From the NCBI RefSeq assembly GCF_001466725.1, contig NZ_CP013650.1:496001-560000 (forward strand): a stretch of DNA of 64,000 bases. Reading direction: 5' to 3'. Positions 25,938 to 38,780 of this stretch are shown piece after piece. The notes beneath the pieces are model-generated. The model was not told where the DNA came from. It worked only from the letters and a program-made list of their open reading frames with translations, and did no database searches. Numbering within the stretch: position 1 is the stretch's first letter; every line of letters begins with the position of its first letter. This DNA comes from Lacimicrobium alkaliphilum (GTDB taxonomy: Bacteria > Pseudomonadota > Gammaproteobacteria > Enterobacterales > Alteromonadaceae). The position numbers were made by a program, and so were the translations under genes.

Positions 25938-27257
25938 ATGGCTAAACCAGGACTGGATTCAGGTGCCAAAGGCGGGCTGAGTGAACTGAAATCAAGGCTT
26001 TTATTTGTCCTTGGTGCGATTATCGTATTCAGGCTCGGCTCATTCGTGCCTATTCCTGGTATTGATGCGGCTGTTCTGGCTCAGTTGTTTGAGCAGCAAA
26101 AAGGCACCATCGTGGAGATGTTTAACATGTTCTCCGGCGGTGCTCTTGAGCGTGCATCAATATTGGCACTTGGCATCATGCCTTATATTTCGGCATCCAT
26201 TATCATGCAGTTGATGACAGTAGTTCATCCGCAAATGGCTGAACTGAAAAAGGAAGGTGAGGCAGGACGCAAGAAAATCAGCCAATACACCAGGTATTTA
26301 ACCCTGGTTTTGTCGATTTTCCAGGCCATCGCCATTGCCACTGGTTTGCCTAATCTGATGCAGGGATTGGTTCTCAGTCCGGGCTTTGGATTTTACTTTA
26401 CAGCTGTAGTCAGTTTGGTCACAGGAACGATGTTCCTGATGTGGTTGGGTGAGCAGGTTACCGAACGCGGTATAGGTAATGGTATTTCGATTATTATCTT
26501 CGCGGGAATCGTAGCCGGCCTGCCTACCGCCATAGGTCAGACAGTAGAACAAGCCAGGCAGGGTGACCTGAACATGCTGTTTCTGTTGCTGATTGGTGTG
26601 ATTATTGTTGCCGTTACTTACTTTGTGGTGTTTGTGGAGCGTGGACAACGTCGTATCGTTGTTAACTACGCCAAGCGTCAGCAAGGACGTAAAGTCTTCG
26701 CTGCACAAAGCACGCATTTACCACTTAAAGTGAATATGGCTGGGGTGATACCGCCGATCTTTGCATCAAGCATCATTCTGTTCCCGGGCACTATTGCCAG
26801 TTGGTTTGGCTCTAATGAGAGTATGTCCTGGTTGCAAGACGTGTCACTGATGTTGTCCCCGGGACAACCTCTGTACGTATTGTTGTATGCTGCGGCGATC
26901 ATTTTCTTCTGTTTCTTCTATACTGCGTTGGTGTTTAACCCGCGTGAGACAGCAGATAACCTGAAGAAATCCGGTGCTTTTGTACCTGGAATCCGCCCCG
27001 GTGAGCAGACCTCGAGATATATCGATAAGGTCATGACCCGACTGACGCTGGCAGGTGCCTTATACATTACCTTTGTATGTTTAGTGCCCGAGTTTATGAT
27101 GATTGCCTGGAACGTACAGTTCTATTTCGGCGGTACTTCATTGCTGATTATCGTGGTGGTAATCATGGACTTTATGGCGCAGGTGCAGACCCATTTGATG
27201 TCTAATCAATATGAGTCTGTTCTGAAAAAAGCTAATCTGAAAGGCTTCGGCCGTTAA
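25938..27257 (+). CDS. secY: Protein translocase subunit SecY
   Basis: SecY is the channel-forming subunit of the SecYEG translocon in the inner membrane; its partner secE lies at 43151 in this window. The 439-residue protein has ten predicted membrane helices. Plug and pore-region blocks such as [40 protein letters not shown] and the cytosolic loop [15 protein letters not shown] are typical, as is [25 protein letters not shown]. It is the penultimate gene of the spc operon, placed before rpmJ as in E. coli. Confidence 0.98.
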   Translation: MAKPGLDSGAKGGLSELKSRLLFVLGAIIVFRLGSFVPIPGIDAAVLAQLFEQQKGTIVEMFNMFSGGALERASILALGIMPYISASIIMQLMTVVHPQMAELKKEGEAGRKKISQYTRYLTLVLSIFQAIAIATGLPNLMQGLVLSPGFGFYFTAVVSLVTGTMFLMWLGEQVTERGIGNGISIIIFAGIVAGLPTAIGQTVEQARQGDLNMLFLLLIGVIIVAVTYFVVFVERGQRRIVVNYAKRQQGRKVFAAQSTHLPLKVNMAGVIPPIFASSIILFPGTIASWFGSNESMSWLQDVSLMLSPGQPLYVLLYAAAIIFFCFFYTALVFNPRETADNLKKSGAFVPGIRPGEQTSRYIDKVMTRLTLAGALYITFVCLVPEFMMIAWNVQFYFGGTSLLIIVVVIMDFMAQVQTHLMSNQYESVLKKANLKGFGR

Positions 27258-27282
27258 GATTGGTCAATCACGGAGTAACGAA

Positions 27283-27396
27283 ATGAAAGTTCGTGCATCT
27301 GTTAAGAAGATTTGCCGTAACTGCAAAATCGTCAAGCGCAACGGTGTTGTGCGGGTGATTTGTACAGAGCCCAAGCATAAGCAAAGGCAAGGTTAA
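27283..27396 (+). CDS. rpmJ: 50S ribosomal protein L36 (zinc-binding form)
   Basis: A 37-codon gene encoding L36: [19 protein letters not shown], then [18 protein letters not shown]. The four zinc ligands CxxC and C-x4-H are all present, so this is the zinc-containing (C+) form. It is one residue shorter than in E. coli. The start ATG at 27283 follows CGGAGTAACGAA. It closes the spc operon; the alpha operon leader begins directly after it. Confidence 0.97.
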   Translation: MKVRASVKKICRNCKIVKRNGVVRVICTEPKHKQRQG

Positions 27397-27420
27397 TCGA
27401 TAAACAAGCTCATTTGAGCT

Positions 27421-27503
27421 AAATTTGCAATTTTGTCGTCGGATAAGTATCCTAGCGGGCTTTTTAGGCTGATGACATATTAACTAGAGGAGTGCTGTTA
27501 GTG
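27421..27503 (+). promoter_or_regulatory. Alpha operon ribosome-binding-site leader (S4 target)
   Basis: The sequence before rpsM resembles the E. coli alpha operon leader, in which S4 binds a pseudoknot and represses translation. Shared blocks in order are AGTATCCT, CGGGCTTTTTAGGC, ACATATTAA and a GAGGAGTGC-TAGTGGCCCG start region. Pairing of AGTATCCTAGC with GGGCTTTTTAGG is part of the expected fold. This corresponds to the Alpha_RBS family. Confidence 0.8.
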
Positions 27504-27857
27504 GCCCGTATCGCTGGCATTAACATCCCTGAACACAAGCACACCGTAATCGCTTTGACAGCTATTTTCGGTGTTGGCGCCACACGTGCGAAAAGCATCT
27601 GTGCAGCCGCAGGTGTTGCAGAGAGTACTAAGATTAAAGATCTTGATGAAACGCAAGTTGATAAACTTCGTGAAGAAGTCGCCAGGTTCACTGTTGAAGG
27701 TGACCTTCGTCGTGAAGTATCAATGAGCATTAAACGTCTGATGGACCTAGGTTGTTTTCGTGGCATACGCCATCGTCGCAGCTTGCCTATACGTGGTCAG
27801 CGCACTAAAACTAATGCGCGTACCCGTAAAGGTCCTCGTAAGCCGATTAAGAAGTAA
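27501..27857 (+). CDS. rpsM: 30S ribosomal protein S13
   Basis: S13 is in the 30S head and contacts P-site tRNA. The start is GTG at 27501 ([16 protein letters not shown]), giving 118 residues as in E. coli; the in-frame GTG at 27492 lies almost on the AGAGGAG site and is rejected. GTG at this position is conserved in E. coli and is embedded in the S4-responsive leader. The C-terminal [18 protein letters not shown] is complete. First gene of the alpha operon. Confidence 0.97.
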   Translation: MARIAGINIPEHKHTVIALTAIFGVGATRAKSICAAAGVAESTKIKDLDETQVDKLREEVARFTVEGDLRREVSMSIKRLMDLGCFRGIRHRRSLPIRGQRTKTNARTRKGPRKPIKK

Positions 27858-27868
27858 GCGGGGGAATT

Positions 27869-28258
27869 ATGGCAAAAGCACCAGTACGTACACGTAAACG
27901 CGTAAAACACCAGGTAGCAGATGGTATGGCTCATATCCATGCCTCTTTTAACAACACGATAGTGACCATCACGGATCGCCAGGGTAATGCCTTAGCATGG
28001 GCTACCTCCGGAGGTTCAGGTTTCCGTGGCTCGCGTAAGTCCACGCCGTTCGCTGCTCAGGTAGCAGCAGAACGCGCTGGTGTAGCAGCTCAGGAATACG
28101 GTCTGAAAAACCTTGAAGTGTTTGTAAAAGGTCCGGGTCCAGGCCGAGAGTCTGCGATCCGTGCCCTGAACGCGACGGGTTACCGTATCACTAACATTAC
28201 CGATGTGACGCCTATTCCTCACAACGGTTGTCGTCCACCTAAGAAACGTCGCGTTTAA
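27869..28258 (+). CDS. rpsK: 30S ribosomal protein S11
   Basis: S11 forms part of the 30S platform near the E site. The 129-residue protein equals E. coli in length. The central block [21 protein letters not shown] and the tail [19 protein letters not shown] are conserved; the NG pair in the tail is where many bacteria carry an isoaspartate. Starts eleven bases after rpsM with GCGGGGGAATT as ribosome site. Confidence 0.98.
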   Translation: MAKAPVRTRKRVKHQVADGMAHIHASFNNTIVTITDRQGNALAWATSGGSGFRGSRKSTPFAAQVAAERAGVAAQEYGLKNLEVFVKGPGPGRESAIRALNATGYRITNITDVTPIPHNGCRPPKKRRV

Positions 28259-28288
28259 GCACGTTTTCAGGACAGTTGGAGAAAGATC

Positions 28289-28909
28289 ATGGCAAGATAT
28301 TTGGGTCCAAAACTCAAACTTAGCCGTCGCGAAGGAACAGATTTGTTCCTCAAAAGCGGCGTTCGGGCAATTGACTCGAAATGTAAGATAGATACTGCAC
28401 CAGGTCAGCATGGCGCCCGTCGTGGCCGTTTGTCTGATTACGGTGTGCAGTTGCGTGAAAAGCAAAAAGTACGTCGTATGTTCGGCGTGTTAGAAAAGCA
28501 ATTCCGTAATTACTATAAAGAAGCGGCACGTCTGAAAGGCAATACAGGTGAAAACCTGCTTCAGCTTTTGGAACAACGCCTTGACAATGTTGTTTACCGT
28601 ATGGGGTTTGCCAGCACTCGCTCTGAAGCGCGTCAGTTGGTCAGCCACAAAGCCATTCTGGTAAATGGTCAGGTTGTTAACGTTCCTTCTTTTAACGTTT
28701 CTGCTGAAGACGTTGTGTCCGTTCGTGAGAAGGCCAAAAAGCAAGCCCGTATCGTGGCTGCTCTGGAACTCGCCGACCAGCGTGAAAAGCCTACCTGGAT
28801 AGAAGTGGACAGCAAGAAGATGGAAGGCACTTTTAAGCGCATTCCTGAGCGTGGTGACTTGTCTGCCGAAATTAACGAACAGCTGATCGTCGAACTTTAC
28901 AGTAAGTAA
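28289..28909 (+). CDS. rpsD: 30S ribosomal protein S4
   Basis: S4 nucleates 30S assembly and is the autogenous repressor of the alpha operon through the leader upstream of rpsM. The 206-residue length is that of E. coli. The S4 RNA-binding domain lies at about residues 96-160 ([27 protein letters not shown]). The N-terminal [22 protein letters not shown] is the zinc-free form. ATG at 28289 follows TTGGAGAAAGATC. Confidence 0.98.
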   Translation: MARYLGPKLKLSRREGTDLFLKSGVRAIDSKCKIDTAPGQHGARRGRLSDYGVQLREKQKVRRMFGVLEKQFRNYYKEAARLKGNTGENLLQLLEQRLDNVVYRMGFASTRSEARQLVSHKAILVNGQVVNVPSFNVSAEDVVSVREKAKKQARIVAALELADQREKPTWIEVDSKKMEGTFKRIPERGDLSAEINEQLIVELYSK

Positions 28910-28931
28910 AGAAGGTCAAAGAGAGGAAACA

Positions 28932-29921
28932 ATGTCGGGTTCTGTAACTGAATTCCTTAAACCAAGGTTAGTCGAGATAGATAACGTATCCCCAACTCGC
29001 GCCAAGGTGACCCTTGAGCCGCTGGAGCGTGGCTTTGGTCATACGCTGGGCAACGCATTGCGTCGCATTCTGTTGTCATCCATGCCCGGATGCGCCGTAA
29101 CAGAAGTGGAAATTGATGGCGTACTGCACGAGTACAGTACCAAGGAAGGTGTCCAGGAAGACGTTATCGAAATACTGTTGAACCTCAAAGGTTTGGCAGT
29201 GCGTCTGGAAGGAAAAGATGAAGCCAATCTGACCCTGGTTAAATCTGGTTCAGGCCCGGTTGTAGCGGGTGACATACAGCATGACGGTGATGTGGAAATC
29301 GTTAATCCCGATCACCTGATCTGTACTTTAACCGGTGATGCGTCTATCAATATGCGCATTAAAGTGGAAAAGGGGCGTGGATATGTTCCTGCCGCTGCCC
29401 GCCGCACCTCTGAAGAAGACGAGAGACCCATTGGTCGTTTGTTAGTCGATGCTTCTTTCAGTCCGGTTGAACGTATTGCTTATGCAGTAGAGTCTGCGCG
29501 TGTAGAACAGCGTACTGACTTGGATAAATTGATTATCGATATGGAAACCAACGGCACTATCGATCCTGAGGAAGCCATTCGTCGCTCTGCCACTATTCTG
29601 GCTGAGCAACTGGATGCCTTCGTAGAACTTCGGGATATTAAAGAGCCTGTTGCCAAAGAAGAGAAGCCGGAGTTCGATCCTATCCTGCTTCGTCCTGTTG
29701 ATGATCTGGAACTTACCGTACGTTCAGCTAACTGTCTTAAGGCAGAAGCTATCCAGTACATCGGTGATCTGGTGCAGCGCACAGAAGTCGAGTTACTTAA
29801 AACCCCTAATCTGGGTAAAAAGTCTCTGACCGAAATTAAAGATGTGCTCGCTTCTCGTGGTCTCTCATTGGGTATGCGCCTGGAAAATTGGCCCCCAGAG
29901 AGTATCGCTGAGAAAGACTAA
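28932..29921 (+). CDS. rpoA: DNA-directed RNA polymerase alpha subunit
   Basis: RpoA dimerises to start RNA polymerase assembly, and its C-terminal domain binds UP elements and activators. The 329-residue length matches E. coli exactly. The N-terminal domain includes [38 protein letters not shown]; the C-terminal domain (about 250-329) includes the DNA-contacting segments RSANCLKAE and [25 protein letters not shown]-rich DNA upstream of the rrn P1 promoter in this window is a plausible contact site. Confidence 0.99.
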   Translation: MSGSVTEFLKPRLVEIDNVSPTRAKVTLEPLERGFGHTLGNALRRILLSSMPGCAVTEVEIDGVLHEYSTKEGVQEDVIEILLNLKGLAVRLEGKDEANLTLVKSGSGPVVAGDIQHDGDVEIVNPDHLICTLTGDASINMRIKVEKGRGYVPAAARRTSEEDERPIGRLLVDASFSPVERIAYAVESARVEQRTDLDKLIIDMETNGTIDPEEAIRRSATILAEQLDAFVELRDIKEPVAKEEKPEFDPILLRPVDDLELTVRSANCLKAEAIQYIGDLVQRTEVELLKTPNLGKKSLTEIKDVLASRGLSLGMRLENWPPESIAEKD

Positions 29922-29963
29922 TCAGGTCGCAAGTTAAACTGATTTGTTAAGAAGGAAAGAACC

Positions 29964-30368
29964 ATGCGCCATCGTAAGAGTGGTCGTCAGTTAAATCGCA
30001 ACAGCAGCCATCGTCAAGCGATGTTTCGCAATATGGCAGGTTCTTTGGTGAAACATGAAATCATCAAAACGACTCTGCCCAAAGCGAAAGAACTGCGTCG
30101 CGTAATTGAACCTCTGATTACACTTGCCAAGCAAGACAGCGTGGCTAATCGCCGCCTGGCTTTTGCCCGTACAGGTGATAAAGAGGTTGTAGGTAAACTG
30201 TTTAATGACCTGGGTCCACGTTATACCGAACGTCCGGGTGGCTACATTCGTATTTTGAAATGTGGCTTCCGTACCGGTGATAATGCTCCTATGGCATACG
30301 TTGAACTGGTTGATCGCCCTGTTGTTGACGTTGAAGAAGACGTTGCAGAGGAAGCGGTTGCTGAATAA
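29964..30368 (+). CDS. rplQ: 50S ribosomal protein L17
   Basis: L17 lies by the polypeptide exit tunnel. The 134-residue protein starts [28 protein letters not shown], and the conserved [24 protein letters not shown] block is present. A short acidic alanine-rich tail ([14 protein letters not shown]) makes it a few residues longer than E. coli L17. Last gene of the alpha operon, followed at once by a strong terminator. Confidence 0.98.
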   Translation: MRHRKSGRQLNRNSSHRQAMFRNMAGSLVKHEIIKTTLPKAKELRRVIEPLITLAKQDSVANRRLAFARTGDKEVVGKLFNDLGPRYTERPGGYIRILKCGFRTGDNAPMAYVELVDRPVVDVEEDVAEEAVAE

Positions 30369-30382
30369 GCTACCAGAGCAAT

Positions 30383-30411
30383 AAAAAAACCGGGCCTGGC
30401 CCGGTTTTTTA
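30383..30411 (+). terminator. Terminator of the alpha operon
   Basis: Hairpin AAACCGGGCC-TG-GGCCCGGTTT style (seen as ACCGGGCC and GGCCCGGT arms) followed by a T6 run; an A-run on the other side lets it also act on the minus-strand gene that ends at 30437. Confidence 0.92.
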
Positions 30412-30436
30412 TTGTCTGCTTTTTAGTGTAGAAGGA

Positions 30437-31213
30437 TTACTCTTTACTCTCGAGTTGTTCCATCAGCGCAGAAAAATCCTCTTCTGTTACTCCACCATTG
30501 ATCGCATAGAGCTTTATTTCATCGTCGTTGATTCCTGCCCCTCTGGCAGTAGCCAGAATTCGAAGCAGATTGTTACCATTATTCAGATTGGATTCTTTGA
30601 AAGCAGTAGTGATAACAGTCTCGGTGCTTTGTGGATAAGATATCAGCAGCGCCTCAACAATATATTCTCCAACCAATGGTACCGCACCGATGGCTGTTGT
30701 AATAATTTCTGCGAGTCTGTTGGGTTGCGCTTCTGCGACAGAGCGGACAATGGTGTCCGCTGAATTTGGTTCAGTGATCACCGCTACTCTGACAATATCC
30801 TGCAGTTCTTCCGGGGTAGCATGGGTAGCAGCATTAACAACAAAATCAATATAGCTGGGCTCCGCATGTATGGCGGTTTTTACAATGTTGGCACAATGCT
30901 GGGGATGTTTCTCAATAGCAATGCTGACGACATCCTCGGTTAGCGCGGGCTGCGCCGATATAGCTCCGTGAACTATCTCCCTGTAGTGTTCAGGGTATAG
31001 ATCCAGAGCGGTCCTGATGACTATTTCAACATCCTGAGGATAGTGACTGACGATACTCTTGATAGCCCGTCCCACCGACATATTTTGTTCGACCTGCTTC
31101 TCTATGAAGTCGATTGTTTTGTCATTAGAATGCGGGGGCTTTGATTCCTCAGCAAAGATTGGGCTTGCTGTGCACAGTGAAACTAATAATGTTGAGCAAA
31201 GCATCTTCTTCAT
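30437..31213 (-). CDS. Exported protein made of ten 15-residue helical repeats
   Basis: A 258-residue protein I cannot assign to a family. A signal peptide covers residues 1-21 (cleavage after IFA). Prolines stand at residues 59, 74, 89, 104, 119, 134, 149, 164, 179 and 194, exactly 15 apart, and each opens a unit of the form P-x4-[DE]-[IV]-[IV]-x2-[AV]-[ILV]-x3, for example PEHYREIVHGAISAQ and PQHCANIVKTAIHAE. Each unit should give one helix and a turn, so the whole probably forms an alpha solenoid in the periplasm. A glycine-rich C-terminal segment (NNGNNLL, ARGAGIND, INGGVTEEDF) follows. It lies alone on the minus strand between the alpha operon and the rrn promoter. Scaffold or binding functions are inference. 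Confidence 0.8.
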   Translation of the reverse strand: MKKMLCSTLLVSLCTASPIFAEESKPPHSNDKTIDFIEKQVEQNMSVGRAIKSIVSHYPQDVEIVIRTALDLYPEHYREIVHGAISAQPALTEDVVSIAIEKHPQHCANIVKTAIHAEPSYIDFVVNAATHATPEELQDIVRVAVITEPNSADTIVRSVAEAQPNRLAEIITTAIGAVPLVGEYIVEALLISYPQSTETVITTAFKESNLNNGNNLLRILATARGAGINDDEIKLYAINGGVTEEDFSALMEQLESKE

Positions 31214-31372
31214 TTGCCGGGTTCCAAAAAGCTACATCGGGACTAGTACGACTGATATGTATCAGAAGAGTTCAAATTTAACAAAAAATAAACAAAATGA
31301 AATAAAAAACAACCAGTTGTCTTAAAAGTAAGCATAAAAACAAAAACTTTTGCTGAATTTGCGGTTTTGGGG
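31214..31372. other. A/T-rich divergent promoter region before rrn
   Basis: About 160 bp between the repeat-protein gene and the rrn P1 -35. It is very A/T rich, with A-tracts (AACAAAATGAAATAAAAAAC, CATAAAAACAAAAAC) suited to act as an UP element for rrn P1 and containing the promoter of the minus-strand gene. No gene is seen. Confidence 0.6.
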
Positions 31373-31400
31373 TTGACGGTGACACAGAAATCTCTAAAAT
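31373..31400 (+). promoter_or_regulatory. rrn promoter P1
   Basis: TTGACG at 31373-31378, 16 bp spacer and TAAAAT at 31395-31400, followed by the discriminator GCGCGCC expected of a stringently controlled rRNA promoter. A-tracts upstream supply an UP element. Confidence 0.85.
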
Positions 31401-31540
31401 GCGCGCCACTTCGACGGGGTAAGATGCTTACGCCGGGTCAGGATGACGACCGAAGGCGATGGCAGTTCAGCTGTTATCAGCATAAGGAACGTGAAGGGGT
31501 TAGCGTTGACGATTAGTGTTACTAATTGGCGCAAAACACC

Positions 31541-31568
31541 TTGACAGTGACCCCGGATAGCGTAAAAT
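31541..31568 (+). promoter_or_regulatory. rrn promoter P2
   Basis: TTGACA at 31541-31546, 16 bp spacer and TAAAAT at 31563-31568, followed by GCGCGTCCCGC. The layout duplicates that of P1 about 168 bp upstream. Confidence 0.85.
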
Positions 31569-31612
31569 GCGCGTCCCGCTTGAGAGAGGCCTTGAAGGTG
31601 CTTTTGAGCGAC

Positions 31613-31625
31613 TGTTCTTTAACAA
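31613..31625 (+). promoter_or_regulatory. rrn leader boxA antitermination site
   Basis: TGTTCTTTAACAA matches the rRNA boxA element bound by NusB/S10 for antitermination, located about 75 bp before 16S. Confidence 0.85.
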
Positions 31626-31698
31626 TTAGCAACAAGACAATCTGTGTGGGCACTCGTTAAAAGAGTGTCAGCCAAAAAGTTATATTCATGATTTATTT

Positions 31699-33236
<1,538 letters not shown>

Positions 33237-33454
33237 CGTAAGGCTGCGCTTTTTTAGTGTAGTGTCCACACAGATTGTTTTGTTGTGAAAAAAGAACGAG
33301 CAAGCCATGCTCATGAGTTGAGTGTGGTTTATTGCGATGAATTTTGTTCCAGGCAAGCCGACTGAGGAGCGAGGAAAGGCGTTTAGTCCACTAAATGACT
33401 GACCGAGTGACGAATCAAGGCGCAGCATGGGGCAAAAGGCTTAAAGCAAGAAAC
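33237..33454 (+). other. 16S to tRNA-Ile spacer
   Basis: 218 bp of internal transcribed spacer with no gene. It contains half of the 16S processing stem and a perfect palindrome TTTAGTCCACTAAA near 33382. Confidence 0.7.
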
Positions 33455-33531
<77 letters not shown>

Positions 33532-33533
33532 AT

Positions 33534-33608
33534 CATGAATGCTAAGTGATAAGTTATGAATGCTGAGTGAACGCATTCAGTCCTAATCACTCATCATTCA
33601 GCATTATC
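33534..33608. repeat. Short direct and inverted repeats between spacer tRNAs
   Basis: ATGAATGCTAAGTGA at 33534 recurs as ATGAATGCTGAGTGA at 33556, and the inverse-type segment TCACTCATCATTCAGCATT follows near 33587, allowing a long imperfect hairpin between the two tRNAs. Confidence 0.6.
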
Positions 33609-33610
33609 AA

Positions 33611-33686
33611 GGGGCTATAGCTCAGCTGGGAGAGCGCCTGCCTTGCACGCAGGAGGTCAGCGGTTCGATCCCGCTTAGCTCCACCA
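33611..33686 (+). tRNA. tRNA-Ala (TGC)
   Basis: 76 nt cloverleaf with anticodon TGC in CTTGCAC, GGTTCGATCC T-arm and encoded CCA. Second spacer tRNA of the rrn operon. Confidence 0.97.
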
Positions 33687-33775
33687 CTTCATTGTGGTGA
33701 AAGACGAGAAGAATAACCTTAATGAATAAACGCTTTAGAAGTGTGTATTGATTAAGGTTTTTTAAGCCTTAAACC

Positions 33776-33788
33776 TGTTCTTTAACAA
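33776..33788 (+). promoter_or_regulatory. Spacer boxA before 23S
   Basis: TGTTCTTTAACAA, identical to the leader boxA at 31613, lies about 150 bp before 23S where a second antitermination site is usual. Confidence 0.8.
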
Positions 33789-33934
33789 TTTGGACAAGCT
33801 GATAAAGAAATCATCCAGCTAAATTAAGCAATTGATTTAGCTAGAAGTAGCGTCATTGGTATTCTTGATTAGAGAATGTTGATGAAGTTGTTTGGCTGTA
33901 GAGCACTGAATTACGACGTAATTTGGGGTTGTAT

Positions 33935-36811
<2,877 letters not shown>

Positions 36812-36912
36812 TACAACGCCCAAATTACGATGTATGTGTAGCCACAACTGATTCAACCATGACGCTACAATTGATTTCTTTAAAGCTTGTACCAAATTAT
36901 TAAAACCAGTTT

Positions 36913-37030
36913 TGCCTGGCGGCCATAGCGTTACGGAACCACCTGATCCATTCCGAACTCAGCAGTGAAACGTAACAGCGGCGATGGTAGTGTGGGGTTT
37001 CCCCATGTGAGAGTAGCACACCGCCAGGCT
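36913..37030 (+). rRNA. rrf: 5S ribosomal RNA
   Basis: 118 nt, bounded by TGCCTGGCGGCC at the 5' end and its partner GCCAGGC at the 3' end. Internal CCGAACTCAG-AGTGAAAC and CGATGGTAGTGTGGGG blocks are typical of gammaproteobacterial 5S. A terminator follows 15 bp later. Confidence 0.96.
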
Positions 37031-37043
37031 CCTATTCAGAATC

Positions 37044-37075
37044 AAGGCCACCTGTTATCAGGTGGCCTTTTTTTG
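37044..37075 (+). terminator. rrn operon terminator
   Basis: AAGGCCACCT-GTTATC-AGGTGGCCTT hairpin followed by a T7 run directly after 5S. Confidence 0.93.
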
Positions 37076-37385
37076 TTGTGCGCAGCGAAAACATTGAATA
37101 TCCCCTTATCTCAAATGTTACAGGTGGCCCTGCTCCTGAATCAGGCTAGCGTAAACACTCCAAAGGAAACCCAATCCATCAGCTGTGGACCGTTCCACGT
37201 TAGTACGGCTGACAGCCATCTGTCACACATCCTTGTGAGAGCCTCCAGGTCGGCCATCCCGGGTCGCTACTCGGGCTATCCATGCCCTCGCCCTGCGGGC
37301 CATCGTCGTACCTCCGATGTTCAAATCCTTTCCAGAAGGATTTGTCAGGCGGGCGCGGCGCTGCCGCTAAAGAATCCGCCTTCAC
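37076..37385. repeat. Gene-free segment with a diverged interspersed repeat
   Basis: No gene is supported. Between about 37276 and 37322 the blocks GGCTATCC-TGCCCT, CGCCCTGCGGGCCATCGTCGT and CTCCGATGTT correspond to the core of the 157 bp repeat at 21368-21791 (GGACTATCCCTGTCCT, GGGCCGTCGTCG, CTCCGACGTT). It is a decayed member of the same family and is followed by a short hairpin AAATCCTTTCCAGAAGGATTT. Confidence 0.6.
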
Positions 37386-37473
37386 CCCCATGTGAGAGTA
37401 CCCTGTAGGTCGGACTTCAGTCCGACGCTGTTCACACCGCCAGAGAATCAAGGCCACCTTTTATCAGGTGGCC
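37386..37473 (+). pseudogene. Remnant of a second 5S 3' end with its terminator
   Basis: CCCCATGTGAGAGTA (37386-37400), CACACCGCCAG (37433-37443) and AGAATCAAGGCCACCT-TTATCAGGTGGCC (37444-37473) repeat, in order, the last part of the 5S gene and its terminator at 37005-37072. Between the first two blocks 32 bases replace one, and they contain the palindrome GTCGGACTTCAGTCCGAC at 37409-37426. The 5' two thirds of this 5S copy are gone. Confidence 0.75.
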
Positions 37474-37790
37474 CTGATTCGTTTCAGACACTTAAAACCT
37501 CTGCGTCCCTGCGCCTTTGCGAGATCATCTGGCTTTTTGTTTTTGATCTCGCAGAGACACAGAGGCGCTGAGATATGAATAGAATCAAAATACACAGTGC
37601 TTTTGGGAGAGAACATAGACATTACACCGTCATCCTGATGGCAATCAGGGCCTCTTACCAACGGCTGTGCTGTTGATTATCCCCCTCAGCGCCTCTGTCA
37701 GAGAATATAGACGATGATAGGAGATAAATACTCGACCTTGTCTGTGCGGTTACTTAAACTAGAGCGATGATCCATTGAAGAAGTGTATTT
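37474..37790. repeat. Gene-free segment with an imperfect long inverted repeat
   Basis: About 317 bp before murB. Arms at about 37498-37530 (CCTCTGCG, TTTGCGAGATCA) and 37545-37575 (TGATCTCGCAGAG, CAGAGGCGCTGAG) form an imperfect hairpin; a third CAGCGCCTCTGTCAGAG fragment lies near 37688. No gene or clear promoter is recognised. Confidence 0.55.
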
Positions 37791-38780
37791 TTGATTAATC
37801 TTGCCCCATTCCACACCTTTGGCTTTAACAGCACCGCCAGGAATTTACTTTATCTTAAAGATGTAAGTTCTCTGCCTTCGATTGATGAGGGTTCATATTT
37901 TATTCTCGGTGAGGGGAGCAATACCGTTTTCCTGGAAGAGTATCAGGGAACCATTTTGAAGGTCGCTCTTAAAGGGATGACGGTTAAAGAAACCGACGAG
38001 TATTACCAGGTAAGAATAGCCGCCGGTGAGAACTGGCATCAACTGGTTGTTGCCTTGTTAGGTAAAGGGATTTATGGGGCTGAGAATCTTGCACTGATAC
38101 CCGGCACAGTAGGGGCCGCACCGATACAGAATATAGGCGCCTATGGCCGTGAACTGGCTGACTTTTGCTACAGCGTTGAAGTAGTGGATTTAAATAGCGG
38201 CGACAGCGATGAGCTATTAGCCGGGGATTGCCAGTTTTCATATCGGGATAGCCTATTTAAGAGAGAGAAGATGAAGGGGTGCCTGATTACCCATGTTAAC
38301 TTAAGGTTCTCAAAGAGCTGGCAAGGGGTAACGGACTATGGCGAGTTACAACAGCTGGGTCGGGATCCCAGCGCCCAGCAGATCTTTGATAAGGTGGTGG
38401 AGATACGAAAGGCTAAGTTGCCCGATCCAGCCAGATTCGGCAATGCCGGCAGTTTTTTTAAGAACCCCTATCTTAGCCAGTCTCTGTATGCGGACTTAAA
38501 ACAAAGGTGGCCAGAGATACCGGGCTATCCACTGAATAGTGGAGAGGTCAAGGTGCCGGCGGCCTGGTTTATCGACAAACTGGGTTTTAAGGGTAAAACT
38601 GTAGGTGGAATTATCTGTCATCAGAAACAGCCACTGGTACTGGCAAATTACCATAATGGTCAACCCCGGGAACTGCTGGCCCTGGCCAGACAAATTAAGC
38701 AGGGAGTCAAGCTGGAGTTTGGCGTAGAACTGGAAAATGAAGTTCGGCTAATGGGAGCTAGCGGGCTGATTGAGCTATGA
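37791..38780 (+). CDS. murB: UDP-N-acetylenolpyruvoylglucosamine reductase
   Basis: MurB is the FAD enzyme that reduces UDP-GlcNAc-enolpyruvate to UDP-MurNAc in peptidoglycan synthesis. The 329-residue protein is of type I. FAD-binding blocks are LGEGSNTVFLE and LALIPGTVGAAPIQNIGAYG, and the catalytic serine is in GNAGSFFKNP. The start is TTG at 37791 behind GAAGAAG at suitable spacing; no ATG in frame gives a conserved N-terminus (INLAPFHTFGFNSTA). It overlaps birA by four bases, as in the conserved murB-birA pair downstream of rrnB in E. coli. Confidence 0.95.
   Translation: MINLAPFHTFGFNSTARNLLYLKDVSSLPSIDEGSYFILGEGSNTVFLEEYQGTILKVALKGMTVKETDEYYQVRIAAGENWHQLVVALLGKGIYGAENLALIPGTVGAAPIQNIGAYGRELADFCYSVEVVDLNSGDSDELLAGDCQFSYRDSLFKREKMKGCLITHVNLRFSKSWQGVTDYGELQQLGRDPSAQQIFDKVVEIRKAKLPDPARFGNAGSFFKNPYLSQSLYADLKQRWPEIPGYPLNSGEVKVPAAWFIDKLGFKGKTVGGIICHQKQPLVLANYHNGQPRELLALARQIKQGVKLEFGVELENEVRLMGASGLIEL

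Noticed and set aside
36965..37408. 147-codon plus-strand frame across 5S and the following repeat region
   Set aside because: It overlaps 5S, the rrn terminator and repeat DNA, with low-complexity Pro/Ser/Arg composition and no ribosome site.
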